Shown here piece by piece: positions 42,513-51,193 of a stretch of 64,000 nucleotides of DNA. This DNA comes from DASQZT01 sp963728965 (GTDB lineage: Bacteria; Acidobacteriota; Terriglobia; Bryobacterales; Bryobacteraceae): the NCBI GenBank assembly GCA_963728965.1, contig CAVSMH010000006.1, positions 1,054,001-1,118,000 of the forward strand. The letters run 5' to 3'. The notes beneath the pieces are model-generated. The model was not told the origin of the DNA, made no database searches, and was given only the letters and a program-made list of their open reading frames with translations. A program made the position numbers and the translations under genes. Within the stretch, counting starts at the first letter, position 1, and every line of letters begins with the position of its first letter.

Positions 42513-44324
42513 TCACTGGATGGCGACCTTCACGGCCGGGCTGACAGTGCCCGCGGTCGCCACCGTCAGATCGCCGGCACCCGTTGCCACCTCGGCCGGC
42601 ACTTGGAAGTTCACCTGGTAGACGCCGGCAAAGCCGGGCGCGAGCCCGGCATACTGAACATCGCACGGCACGCCCCCCAGCGTCACCTGTATGACGGCCT
42701 GGGTTTGAGCGAGTGGTGACGACGGCGCCGCCGCGCCGGTCTTCGGCTGGTTCAGTACACGCCCCAATCCGGCGGCATACAGGAACCCATACTCCCCGCG
42801 AACCAGGGGGTGAGCCGCGGTGACCAGGGTATAGTCGGCATTATGCACCACAACCGCATCGTTGCCATTGCTGGTGAAGATCGCCGGCTGCACCTCGAGC
42901 AGCAGGACGGAAACCGCGGCGCTCGCCGCACCGTCGCGGGTCATGACGACCGATGCGGTGGACGGCCCCGTCACCTCGAACGGCACTTGAAAATTCACCT
43001 GCTCCCGGCCGTTCTGGTTGGCGATGGCGAGGATGGGGGCCGCGGTTCCATTCACCGTGACGGAGACGCCGTCGAGGGTATCGCTCAAAGGAAGCCGCGG
43101 CGCCGTAACGATTCCGGGACTGTCGAGAACGCCCGCGGCAAACGCCGTGGCCAGCGAACCAGGCGTGAGGCCCGCCACGAAGCTTGCCGGGTTTACGATG
43201 CTACCCGGCATGATCACAGGCGCGGCGCTGCCCGTGATGTGATAGATGTTTCCGTTGCCGGCGGCAACATATAACTCGCCGTCTTCGTCCTGGCCGAAAG
43301 TGGTGATCGAGAAGCCGCTCGCCGCCAGTTTGCGCGAGGTGAACGCACCACCCTGCCGCGTGACGCCCCACACGCTTCCGCCACAGAAATCGCCGTAGAG
43401 GTAGGTGCCGCGCAGCCCCGGCGACCCGTGCCCGCGATACACGAAACCGCCCGTGATCGAGCAGCCGTCGGCGTGCGTGTACTCGGCCACGGGCAGGGCC
43501 AGCCCCTGGGGGTTGCATCCTGCCCGGAAACAGTGCAGTCCCTCCATGAGGTTCCACCCGTAGTTTTGGCCACCGGCGCTGCCGGCAGGTTGGAAGTCCA
43601 CCTCTTCATAGGCGTCCTGGCCGACGTCGCCAATCCAGAGGTCGTCGGTCACGCTATCGAAACTGAAGCGCCACGGATTGCGCAGGCCGTAGGCCCAGAT
43701 TTCCGGGCGCGCTCCCGGCCAGTTCACAAAGGGATTGTCGGGCGGGATGCGTACCTGCCCCGGCGCGCTCTCGACATCCACACGGAGCAGCTTGCCGAGC
43801 AGGCTCGCCAAGTTCTGGCCATTGCCCATCGGGTCGCCGCCCGAGCCGCCATCTCCCATCCCAATGTAGAGGTAACCGTCGGGACCGAATCGCACCTGTC
43901 CGCCGTTGTGGTTCGCAAATGGCTGGGTGATGTGCAGGAGGATGATCTCGCTGGTGGCGTCGGCCACGTCGGGATTCGTGCTGACGCGGTACTGCGCGAT
44001 GACGGTGTCGCCCTTGAGGTCGGTGTAATCCACGTAGAAGCGGCCGTTCTGCGCATACCCCGGCGCAAAAGCGAGGCCGAGCAGCCCGCGTTCTCCATCC
44101 AGGCGCGTCTTGGAAGTGATATCGAGAAAGGGCTGAGCGAGCGGCGTACCATTGCGGAGAACACGGATGATGCCGGTCTGGCGAACGACGAAGAGGCGGC
44201 CCGAGCCGTCATGGGCGCTCTCGATGTCCGTTGGATCGCCGAGGGCGCTGGCCACCTGGGTGAATTGAATCTGCTGCGCGGCCAGGGAGAGAACCTGAAG
44301 CAGGGCGGCGAGGAACAGCCTCAT
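42513..44324 (-). CDS. PQQ-dependent sugar dehydrogenase-like protein with TIGR03437 tail
   Basis: 603 residues; ATG at 44324 overlaps the upstream stop. A signal peptide is followed by a six-bladed glucose/sorbosone dehydrogenase propeller (residues 20-375): LFVVRQTGIIRVLRNG, GERGLLGLAFAPGY, HNGGQVRFGPDGYLYIGMGDGG, WAYGLRNPWRFSFD, DVGQDAYEEV. After residue 385 comes the TIGR03437 domain in two beta-sandwich units (NPASFVAGLTPGSLAT, EQVNFQVPFEV, VYQVNFQVPAEV). It probably oxidises sugars outside the inner membrane with quinone or related cofactor; some relatives have lost activity. Confidence 0.88.
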   Translation of the reverse strand: MRLFLAALLQVLSLAAQQIQFTQVASALGDPTDIESAHDGSGRLFVVRQTGIIRVLRNGTPLAQPFLDITSKTRLDGERGLLGLAFAPGYAQNGRFYVDYTDLKGDTVIAQYRVSTNPDVADATSEIILLHITQPFANHNGGQVRFGPDGYLYIGMGDGGSGGDPMGNGQNLASLLGKLLRVDVESAPGQVRIPPDNPFVNWPGARPEIWAYGLRNPWRFSFDSVTDDLWIGDVGQDAYEEVDFQPAGSAGGQNYGWNLMEGLHCFRAGCNPQGLALPVAEYTHADGCSITGGFVYRGHGSPGLRGTYLYGDFCGGSVWGVTRQGGAFTSRKLAASGFSITTFGQDEDGELYVAAGNGNIYHITGSAAPVIMPGSIVNPASFVAGLTPGSLATAFAAGVLDSPGIVTAPRLPLSDTLDGVSVTVNGTAAPILAIANQNGREQVNFQVPFEVTGPSTASVVMTRDGAASAAVSVLLLEVQPAIFTSNGNDAVVVHNADYTLVTAAHPLVRGEYGFLYAAGLGRVLNQPKTGAAAPSSPLAQTQAVIQVTLGGVPCDVQYAGLAPGFAGVYQVNFQVPAEVATGAGDLTVATAGTVSPAVKVAIQ

Positions 44325-45460
44325 GGTTTCAGGGTAGGGTAGGCAATCGCGGGCGCGCGGTGCGGCATCGTACACGCAATCACGCGGGACCAGCGGTACT
44401 CGCGGAGGCCGTCAACGGCAGTCCAGGTGGGATGATACCGCCCATAGGGATCGCGGTCGTTCCTGTCGCCCCAGCTTCCATCGGGATTCTGCACCGACAG
44501 AAGGTAGTCGAAACCGGTGCGGATCAGCGGGTCCTCCACGGTGAGGCCGAACGCGCGCAGGGAGTCCAGAAATTCGCCTACAGTTTCGGCATCCCGGTCG
44601 GCAATTGCCTGGCTGAAGTTGGCTTTGAGGTAAGCGAATACGTCGGGGAAACAGGCCGGCGAGAGCAGGAACTGGCTGTAGCGGTTGCTGGTGTAAACGA
44701 TGTGTGTAGCGGTGTAGGCCGCGGCGTAATATTCCCGGTCGTCTCCGGGCCGCCGTGCCGGAAATGGAAGCATTACGGGCAGCCACTGGGCCACTGCGTC
44801 ATAGTGCGCGCCGAGCTCGATGCCGGCCAGGTCGGCGGTGTAGGTATCGATCAGGGCGTCCTGAAGAACCTCATACGGATCGTACATTTCGAGTTTCGCG
44901 CCGCAGCGAGAGCAGATCAGCGAGCCGCGCCGATTGTGGGCGCCGCAGCGCGAACACGGCTTGGGGATATCCGCTGGCGGGGGCTCGCGGGCGGGGTCGA
45001 AGCCGAGGTAATCCACCACGGAAAAGCGGGTGGCGGCCTGGCGAAGCTGCCCATAAAAGCGCGAGTCGGTCACGCCGAGACGTTCGGCGGCGCTGTTGCC
45101 CATCACCAGATCCCAAATCGCGTCGACACTCACCCCTTCCGGAACGGAGGCCTGCCGGCGGCGCCACTCGAGGGCGCGCTCGCGCCCCATCTTCCAGGCG
45201 CGCGCACGAAGCTCCGCATCGCGCGAGGTGCTGGCGATGTTGCAGAAGGCGTCGAGCAGGTCGTGACCCCAGTCGCGAAAGTGGTCGGGATTGCGCGCGA
45301 ACCGGTAGAGGAAGTCGAGGCCGGCCAGAACGGCGCGTTCCCGCTCCTCGCGCGTGTGGCGCGCCCCCGGCCACAACGGCGCATCAGGTTGTTGGCGGCC
45401 CGCGAGCATGGCGGTCAACGCCAGGCCGGCCGCCAGCAGCGCACTCGCCAGCAGCCGCAC
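44321..45460 (-). CDS. Membrane-targeted zinc-ribbon protein with alpha-toroid-like C-terminus
   Basis: 379 residues from a GTG that overlaps the upstream stop by one base. A hydrophobic N-terminus (ASALLAAGLALTAMLAG) is a signal or anchor. Mid-protein there is a zinc ribbon (CSRCGAHNRRG...CSRCGAKLE). The C-terminal third (SVQNPDGSWGD, YHPTWTAVDGLREY) has the QxxDGSWG signature of terpene cyclase/prenyltransferase-type alpha-alpha toroids. Function unknown. It is the middle gene of kdsD, this gene and the sugar dehydrogenase. Confidence 0.65.
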   Translation of the reverse strand: MRLLASALLAAGLALTAMLAGRQQPDAPLWPGARHTREERERAVLAGLDFLYRFARNPDHFRDWGHDLLDAFCNIASTSRDAELRARAWKMGRERALEWRRRQASVPEGVSVDAIWDLVMGNSAAERLGVTDSRFYGQLRQAATRFSVVDYLGFDPAREPPPADIPKPCSRCGAHNRRGSLICSRCGAKLEMYDPYEVLQDALIDTYTADLAGIELGAHYDAVAQWLPVMLPFPARRPGDDREYYAAAYTATHIVYTSNRYSQFLLSPACFPDVFAYLKANFSQAIADRDAETVGEFLDSLRAFGLTVEDPLIRTGFDYLLSVQNPDGSWGDRNDRDPYGRYHPTWTAVDGLREYRWSRVIACTMPHRAPAIAYPTLKP

Positions 45461-46434
45461 TAGCCGGCTCCGAGGTAGATGTCATGGATGCGGATGAGGC
45501 CGAGCGCACGGCCGCCTTGGTCCACCACCGGCAGCACGGAGATCTGCGAAGGCCGGCGCTCCATCAACTCGAGCGCGTCGCCCAGCGTTGCGCCCGGGGA
45601 GATCTTGACCGGGGTGCTCGTCATAGCGTCCTCCGCGCGGAGGCCGCGGATATCGTCATGTGCCGTCACCGCGCGGCGCAGGTCGCCATCGGTGATCAGG
45701 CCGACCAGCGATCCATCCTCGCGCACCACGCAGGCCGCGCCCAGCGCCAGCGAGGTCATGGCGACAATCACCTGCTTGAGCGAAGCTTCGGGGGTCACCC
45801 GGGGCACATCCGTGTGCATCGCCTGGCCCACCGAAAGACGCAGGTTGCGGCCCAGTTGCCCGCCCGGGTGATAGCGCGAGAACTCCTCGGGTGTGAAGTT
45901 GCGCGCGCACATCAGCGCAATGGCCAGCGAGTCCCCCACCGCGAGAGCGGTAACGGCGCTGGCCGTGGGCGCGAGGTTGTTGGGGTCGGCCTCCCGTTCA
46001 ACCGAGGCATCCAGGAGCACATCCATTTGCGGGGCGAGTGGCGAAGACGCGACCCCAAGAATGCCGATCAGCGGCGAATGGAATTCGCGCAGCAGCGGGA
46101 CCAGCGCGAGCAGTTCCCGCGAAGCCCCGTGCCGTGAAATCAGGATGGTGGGATCGCCGGGGCTGTAGATGCCGAGATCGCCATGCACCGCTTCGGCCGG
46201 ATGCAGAAACACGGCCCCGGTCCCGGTGCTGCACAGGGTGGCTACGAGTTTGCGTGCGATGTGGCCGGATTTGCCGATGCCGGTGACCACCACTTTTCCT
46301 GGCTGGCCGAGGATCAGATCCACCGCCTGGATGAGTGCGCCATCCAGCCGCGACGCGGCACACGCCAGCGACGCGGCCTCAATCTCGATGGCGGTACGTG
46401 CAGCGGCAAGCCACACCTCTTTGGGAAAAGCCAT
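45460..46434 (-). CDS. kdsD: Arabinose-5-phosphate isomerase (KdsD/KpsF)
   Basis: 324 residues. The N-terminal SIS domain has KVVVTGIGKSGHIARKLVAT and the later AVGDSLAIAL; the C-terminus has two CBS domains (AMHTDVPRVTPEASLKQ, AMTSTPVKISPGATLGDAL) ending VLPVVDQGGRALGLIRIHD. It turns ribulose-5-phosphate into arabinose-5-phosphate, the first step to Kdo for lipopolysaccharide, so it supports a Gram-negative envelope. It is first in a leftward three-gene run. No strong ribosome site was seen before the ATG at 46434. Confidence 0.93.
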   Translation of the reverse strand: MAFPKEVWLAAARTAIEIEAASLACAASRLDGALIQAVDLILGQPGKVVVTGIGKSGHIARKLVATLCSTGTGAVFLHPAEAVHGDLGIYSPGDPTILISRHGASRELLALVPLLREFHSPLIGILGVASSPLAPQMDVLLDASVEREADPNNLAPTASAVTALAVGDSLAIALMCARNFTPEEFSRYHPGGQLGRNLRLSVGQAMHTDVPRVTPEASLKQVIVAMTSLALGAACVVREDGSLVGLITDGDLRRAVTAHDDIRGLRAEDAMTSTPVKISPGATLGDALELMERRPSQISVLPVVDQGGRALGLIRIHDIYLGAG

Positions 46435-46533
46435 GGAAACTTCATGATCGCACCAGCCGGCACCGTGGCGCAGACACCCCTGCCGGTTGCGGCCCCCGGC
46501 GTCTTCTGACGGCACCACGTTAGAATGTGGCGT

Positions 46534-47850
46534 ATGTCCAAGTGGCTTCGGCGGCTGCTGCCGCTGCTGGTTTGCCTTCCGCTCGCGGGGGAGATCCGGT
46601 CCCTGACCATCCTGCATACCAACGATCTGCATGCCCGCATCAGCCCGCTCGAGAACGGCAACGGCGGGTTCGCCTACCTGGCGGCAGTGATCCAGCAGCA
46701 GCGTGCCGGATGCAAAGACTGCATCCTGCTGAACGCGGGCGACCTGGTGCAAGGGAGCCCCGTCTCGACCATGTTTCACGGCCTGCCTGTGTACGAGATC
46801 GCGAACCTGCTCGGCTTCGATGCGGCCACCCTCGGCAATCACGAATTCGACTACGGCTGGTTACAGGCGCGCAAGTTCGTGCAGACCGCCGACTATCCGG
46901 TCGTGGTATCGAACCTGGCGAACAGCGTCGGCCGCCCGTTCACCGAAAAGCCGTACGTGATCCTCCAGGTGAACGGTTTGCGCGTGGGAGTCATCGGCGC
47001 CATCACCGACAACCTGGACAGCCTCACCACTCCCAAACTCGTGGAAGACTGGCACCCCTTGCCTCTGGTGGACGCTGTGCGGAAATACGCCGCCGAGCTT
47101 CGTGACCGCACCGACATGGTGGTGCTGCTGGCTCACATTCTGGGCGAAGAGGAGACCGAAGTGCTCGCCCAGGCACCCGACATTCCGGTGATCGTCACGG
47201 GCCACATCCACCGCGGCATGGAGCAGCCGATGGTGCGAGACGGGCGGCTCCTGGTGCGGGTCAAGGGCTACGGCGAGGAACTGGGCCGGCTGGAGTTGCA
47301 GGTGGATACCGCCAAACGGGCGCCCGTCGCGTGGAACTGGCAGCGGATCCCGGTAGATTCTACGAAAGTGCAGCCGGTGCCCGCGGTGGATGCCGCCGTG
47401 AAGCACTGGGAAAAAGAAGTGACGGCGCGGGTGGACCAGCCCCTGGCGGTCTCGAAACGGCAGTTCACCAAGGCCGAGGTGAAGCGCCTGATCGAGCAGG
47501 CCATGCGCGAGGAGACCGGCGCGAATTTCGCCTTTATGAACGCCGGCGGCGTCCGCGACATCCTGCCCGCCGGGCAACTCCTGGTGCGCCATATCTGGCA
47601 GATCATGCCGTTCGATAACGAGGTCGTTGTGGGCACTTTCAAGGGCCGCGAACTTCCCGCGGCGGTTTTGGGCGGCCGCCCGGTAGAGCCCGACCGCGAA
47701 TACACCCTGGCGGTGAGCGATTTCACCGCTGCCAACCAGGAGACTCGCGAAAACCTGGACACCCGGGGGCTCCAGTTTCCGAACGACGTGGGCTTGATGC
47801 GCGACCTGCTGATCGACTGGTTCCGCAAGAAAAAGGTAATCGGGGACTAA
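46534..47850 (+). CDS. 5'-nucleotidase/metallophosphatase, UshA-like
   Basis: 438 residues from ATG at 46534 (46525 is an alternative). A signal peptide (LLPLLVCLPLAGE) precedes the calcineurin-like domain with metal-binding motifs LTILHTNDLHAR, NAGDLVQGSP, ATLGNHEFDYGW and VTGHIHRGM. The C-terminal 5'-nucleotidase domain contains FMNAGGVRDIL, QIMPFDNEVV and the late YTLAVSDFTA. It likely hydrolyses nucleotides or related phosphates in the periplasm. Confidence 0.92.
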   Translation: MSKWLRRLLPLLVCLPLAGEIRSLTILHTNDLHARISPLENGNGGFAYLAAVIQQQRAGCKDCILLNAGDLVQGSPVSTMFHGLPVYEIANLLGFDAATLGNHEFDYGWLQARKFVQTADYPVVVSNLANSVGRPFTEKPYVILQVNGLRVGVIGAITDNLDSLTTPKLVEDWHPLPLVDAVRKYAAELRDRTDMVVLLAHILGEEETEVLAQAPDIPVIVTGHIHRGMEQPMVRDGRLLVRVKGYGEELGRLELQVDTAKRAPVAWNWQRIPVDSTKVQPVPAVDAAVKHWEKEVTARVDQPLAVSKRQFTKAEVKRLIEQAMREETGANFAFMNAGGVRDILPAGQLLVRHIWQIMPFDNEVVVGTFKGRELPAAVLGGRPVEPDREYTLAVSDFTAANQETRENLDTRGLQFPNDVGLMRDLLIDWFRKKKVIGD

Positions 47851-47931
47851 CCACTCGAAGCCACCCGGGTGTGCCGGAGCCGTCCGCGGATCGCTCGTGG
47901 CGGAGGCCGTGTCGTCTGTTAGAATCCCGTT

Positions 47932-48408
47932 ATGCAAGGTAATCCGAAAGTCATCGCCTCGTTGAATGAGGCTCTCAAAGAAGAGTTGACCGCCATCAAT
48001 CAGTACTTCCTTCACGCCGAAATGTGCGAGAACTGGCATTACCACAAGCTGGGCGATTTCATCAAGAAGCAGTCGATCGACGAGATGAAGCACGCCGAAG
48101 TTCTGATCGAGCGCCTCCTGTTTCTCGATGCCACACCCAATATGACCGAACCGATGCGCCTGACCGTGGGCCAGAACGTGAAGGAGCAACTGGAAAGCGA
48201 TCTGAAGTTGGAGATCGAGGCCGTGGGGCTCTACAACCGCGCCGTCGAGACCGCTCGCGAGGCGGGCGACAACGCTTCCCGGGAACTGTTCGAACGACTG
48301 CTCAAAGACGAGGAGGAGCACGTGGACTGGCTCGAAGCGCAACTGCACCAGGTGAAAGAAATCGGCTACGAACGCTATCTCAGCCAGCAGATTCGGGAGG
48401 AAAAATAA
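47932..48408 (+). CDS. bfr: Bacterioferritin
   Basis: 158 residues, the normal length. Ferroxidase-site residues appear in LKEELTAINQYFLHAEM, SIDEMKHAEVLIERLLF, LKLEIEAVGLYNRAV and LLKDEEEHVDWLEAQL. The Met in IDEMKHA matches the heme-ligating Met52 of the family. It forms a 24-mer storing iron and protects against oxidative damage. It stands alone with its own promoter region of about 80 bases. Confidence 0.95.
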   Translation: MQGNPKVIASLNEALKEELTAINQYFLHAEMCENWHYHKLGDFIKKQSIDEMKHAEVLIERLLFLDATPNMTEPMRLTVGQNVKEQLESDLKLEIEAVGLYNRAVETAREAGDNASRELFERLLKDEEEHVDWLEAQLHQVKEIGYERYLSQQIREEK

Positions 48409-48459
48409 GCCGCAGTGCCGGGGCTTTAAACGGGCGATGGATATCCGGCAAAAACAGCT

Positions 48460-48693
48460 CTATTTTGCGGCAGGCCGGTTCTTGGATTTCGGGCGTCCTT
48501 TTTCGGCTAATTCGCGCATGGCAGCGCGCATTGCCTCCACGAAAACCCGCTGTTCTTCCACTGCCGCGATACAGGAGCGGCAACTCTCGAGGTGCTGGCC
48601 GTAGGCCACTTTCTCTGCGGGAGCCATCCGCTCCATAACGTAAGCCTCAGCCGCTTCCTCGGGATCCGCGTGGAACGTGAACGAAGGCGCCAT
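48460..48693 (-). CDS. Mini anti-sigma-like zinc-finger protein
   Basis: 77 residues. It contains HLESCRSCIAAVEEQ, the H-x3-C-x2-C pattern of zf-HC2 anti-sigma domains, and no membrane segment. It lies about 115 bases downstream of the region-4 sigma-like gene on the same strand, separated by a terminator. It may bind a sigma factor in the cytoplasm. Confidence 0.65.
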   Translation of the reverse strand: MAPSFTFHADPEEAAEAYVMERMAPAEKVAYGQHLESCRSCIAAVEEQRVFVEAMRAAMRELAEKGRPKSKNRPAAK

Positions 48694-48705
48694 TGCTCTT
48701 AAACT

Positions 48706-48738
48706 CGCAAAAACGGACCGGGACCTTCAACCCGGTCC
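48706..48738 (-). terminator. Rho-independent terminator
   Basis: On the minus strand: GGACCGGG-TTGAAGGT-CCCGGTCC followed by GTTTTTGC (stem arms 48731-48738 and 48715-48722). It follows the gene at 48809-49174 and ends about 15 bases before the ATG at 48693, so it could also control entry into that gene. Confidence 0.7.
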
Positions 48739-48808
48739 TGGCCTCAAAAGTAATGTACCATACGGATCTGATTAGCGGTCAACAGCGCGGCGGTAAACCG
48801 AAGGGCAG

Positions 48809-49174
48809 TCAGGCGCGAATCCGCCGATCAACGGGGCCGCCTTCGGACTCGGCGCACCGGCGTATCGCGCGTTTGGCGTGAAAGAGGTCCCGGGCACGGC
48901 TCTTGATTGATTTCCATTCGCCATCGCTAAGCCCGCATTCCCGGGTGATGACATGAGGTTCCTGCTCATCCAGGTAGAACCGGATCAGCGCCTCCCGCTC
49001 GCGCATGGGGAGCGAGCCGAGAACCTCCGCGGCGGACGCCGCATCGGCTGCGTTGGCTTTAACCGGTCGGGACTTTCCGAGCCGGTTTCCGCCGACGGGT
49101 CTCCCGTTTGCGGAGTCTGCCGTCGGAGCCCAAGGTCTGAGCGATACGCGAGTCAGCTTGATTGTGTGTCTCAC
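48809..49174 (-). CDS. Sigma-70 region 4-like small protein
   Basis: 121 residues from a GTG at 49174; the true start may be further in. The recognisable part is the C-terminal 70 residues: LGSLPMREREALIRFYLDE followed by a helix-turn-helix, ITRECGLSDGEWKSIKSRA, as in sigma region 4. Region 2 is missing. In acidobacteria such short proteins occur alone; they could be DNA-binding regulators or sigma-factor decoys. The neighbouring zf-HC2 mini protein fits a sigma/anti-sigma-like pair. Confidence 0.6.
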   Translation of the reverse strand: MRHTIKLTRVSLRPWAPTADSANGRPVGGNRLGKSRPVKANAADAASAAEVLGSLPMREREALIRFYLDEQEPHVITRECGLSDGEWKSIKSRARDLFHAKRAIRRCAESEGGPVDRRIRA

Positions 49175-49542
49175 AAGTTCTCTATGAGCGCTGCGATGTT
49201 TTTCAAGAATTCGGCCTTATCTCCGCAGGCGAGCGGGATGACCGTTTACTGCGCCGGTCTGCTGCCGGCTTCTGTAGTAGTTTAAAAGAGAATTATATCT
49301 TAAGCTAATAAGAAATCAAAATAATTATACGAGAATTATTTTTGATTTGACGGCCTGCTCTTGACAGCGATTCAGGTAAACACCCCATGCCCTTTCCGGA
49401 CCTGAGGAAAGAAAGGCGGCGCTGCCGTGCGCATCGAGCGTTGCTCGATTCGGCCGCCGGTTTTCGGCAATAAACGCGGCGAGAGCGCCGAGACAGACAC
49501 ATTCGTCCCGGCGCTTTCCGTAACTCATCCAATCGTTCGCCG
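49175..49542. other. Intergenic region with AT-rich hairpin
   Basis: About 370 bases without a recognised gene. It becomes strikingly AT-rich at 49280-49350. Short open frames on the minus strand at 49305-49703 overlap the end of the TPR gene and look like shadows. Confidence 0.4.
49312..49347. terminator. AT-rich inverted repeat, possible terminator
   Basis: AAATCAAAATAATT (49312-49325), loop ATACGAG, AATTATTTTTGATTT (49333-49347): complementary except for one extra base. It has A/T runs on both sides and lies downstream of the TPR gene on the minus strand, about 200 bases after its stop. Could be a terminator or an AT-rich regulatory site. Confidence 0.4.
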
Positions 49543-51186
49543 TCAGTCGATCGCCGGCCCGAAATATCCCTGCGCCAGGGCCGGCTCCATCTCCAGAGCC
49601 TTGGTCCAGCAGGCGCGGGCTTCGTCGAATTTGCCCGCGGTCTCCAGGTTGCGGCCAAGGTTGAGCAGGGCTTCCGGCATATCCGGCTTCTGTGCCAGTG
49701 CATCCCGGTACAACTGCACGGCGCGCTCGTTCTGGCCGGCCTTTTCGTACATCAGTCCGGCGTTGTAGAGTACTTCCGCGGAGCGTTCGCCCAGATCGAT
49801 CAGGCGCACGTGCAATTCCAGCGCGGTGTCGAAATCGGCGGCCTGAATGGCCAGTCCGGCCAGGCCGCGGAGCGCGTCCACGCACTTGGGGTCGACCTCG
49901 AGCATCTTTTCGTACATGCGCTCGGCGCGGTCGCGTTCGCCCAGTCCCAGGTAGGCCATTGCCAGGTTGGCCTGCGCCTCCAACCACTGTTGCCGGTACT
50001 TGAGACAGCCTTCGAATGCTTCTACGGCGCCGCGGAAATCTTCGCGCTGCAGCCGCAGGTAGCCCAGGCGGAAGCGCGCTTCCTCTTCCTTCGGCGATTT
50101 TTCCAGCACGTTCCGATACCAGCGCTCGGCCTCTTCGCTCTGTCCGGTGTGCTCCAGCAGCAGGGCGATATTCCAGATCGGTGCGAGGGCTTCCGGGTTA
50201 GCCTGCATGGCGCGATCGTAAGCCGCACGGGCGCCATGGAGGTCGCCCACCTGTTCGCGAACGATGCCCAGGTTGGTCCAGGCTTCGCAGGATTGCGTCC
50301 GCTGCTTCAACGCCTCCTCGTAGCCCTCGATAGCCGGCTGCCATCGCCCGGTCTTCTGGTGTGAAAGCGCCAGGTTGAACCATCCTTCGAAGTGGCCCGG
50401 AACCGCCGAAACCAGCAACGTGCAGAACTTCGCGGTGAGGGCGTGTTCTCCGGCCGCGCATGCCCACGCGGCCAGTCCTTCGAGCGCCACGATCGAGTCG
50501 GGGCGAAGTTCCAGCAGGCGCTCCGAGTATTCCCGAACCATGTCGAAATCCTCCTTCGACATGCCGATCAGGATCAGGTTCGACAGCGACTCCTCGGACG
50601 ACGGATTGCGCTCCAGGATGCTCTGGTAGAGCTTCGAGGCATCGTCGGTGTGGCCCAGCGATTGCAAGGCAGCAGCCTTGCCGAACAAGGCGTCTTCGTG
50701 TTCCCGCTGGAGCTCCAGGCAGCGCTCAAACGAGAACAATGCCGACTTGGGGTCTTCCAGGCGCAGGTGGCAGACCCCCAGGCCGAGGTGCGCGTCGAGG
50801 TGCTTGGGATCGAGCGAGCAGGCCTTGTGGAACGCGTCCGATGCATCGTCCCACGCGCCCAGGCGCTCCGTACACACGGCCAGGTTGAACCACCCCATGG
50901 CGTACTGGGGCTTGACCTGGGTCAGGATGCGGTAGCTCTTGGCGGCCTCGCGGTAGTCGCTCATCTCGAACTGGATATGAGCCATGGCGCGATAGACCTC
51001 GGCCGACGCCTCGTTGGAGGCCACGGCCCGTTGCAACACCCGCAGGGCTTCATCGCGCTTGTTGGCCAGGTGCAACGCGACTGCGCGCGCAAGGTGGCTG
51101 GCGGCCGAGCCTTTCTCGGGACCGCTCTCCGCTTCCGGAGTCCTCGGTGGTGGAATTTTGGCGATCTTCAGTGCAGTGGTGCTCAT
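49543..51186 (-). CDS. Large TPR-repeat protein
   Basis: 547 residues made of about thirteen tetratricopeptide repeats (for example RAMAHIQFEMSDYREAAKSY, GWFNLAVCTERLGAWDDA, NLGIVREQVGDLHGARAAY, ALLNLGRNLETAGKFDEA). No signal peptide or catalytic domain. It is a scaffold for protein-protein contacts. It follows the gene at 51194 by seven bases on the same strand and is probably cotranscribed with it. Confidence 0.9.
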   Translation of the reverse strand: MSTTALKIAKIPPPRTPEAESGPEKGSAASHLARAVALHLANKRDEALRVLQRAVASNEASAEVYRAMAHIQFEMSDYREAAKSYRILTQVKPQYAMGWFNLAVCTERLGAWDDASDAFHKACSLDPKHLDAHLGLGVCHLRLEDPKSALFSFERCLELQREHEDALFGKAAALQSLGHTDDASKLYQSILERNPSSEESLSNLILIGMSKEDFDMVREYSERLLELRPDSIVALEGLAAWACAAGEHALTAKFCTLLVSAVPGHFEGWFNLALSHQKTGRWQPAIEGYEEALKQRTQSCEAWTNLGIVREQVGDLHGARAAYDRAMQANPEALAPIWNIALLLEHTGQSEEAERWYRNVLEKSPKEEEARFRLGYLRLQREDFRGAVEAFEGCLKYRQQWLEAQANLAMAYLGLGERDRAERMYEKMLEVDPKCVDALRGLAGLAIQAADFDTALELHVRLIDLGERSAEVLYNAGLMYEKAGQNERAVQLYRDALAQKPDMPEALLNLGRNLETAGKFDEARACWTKALEMEPALAQGYFGPAID

Positions 51187-51193
51187 GCGTTTG

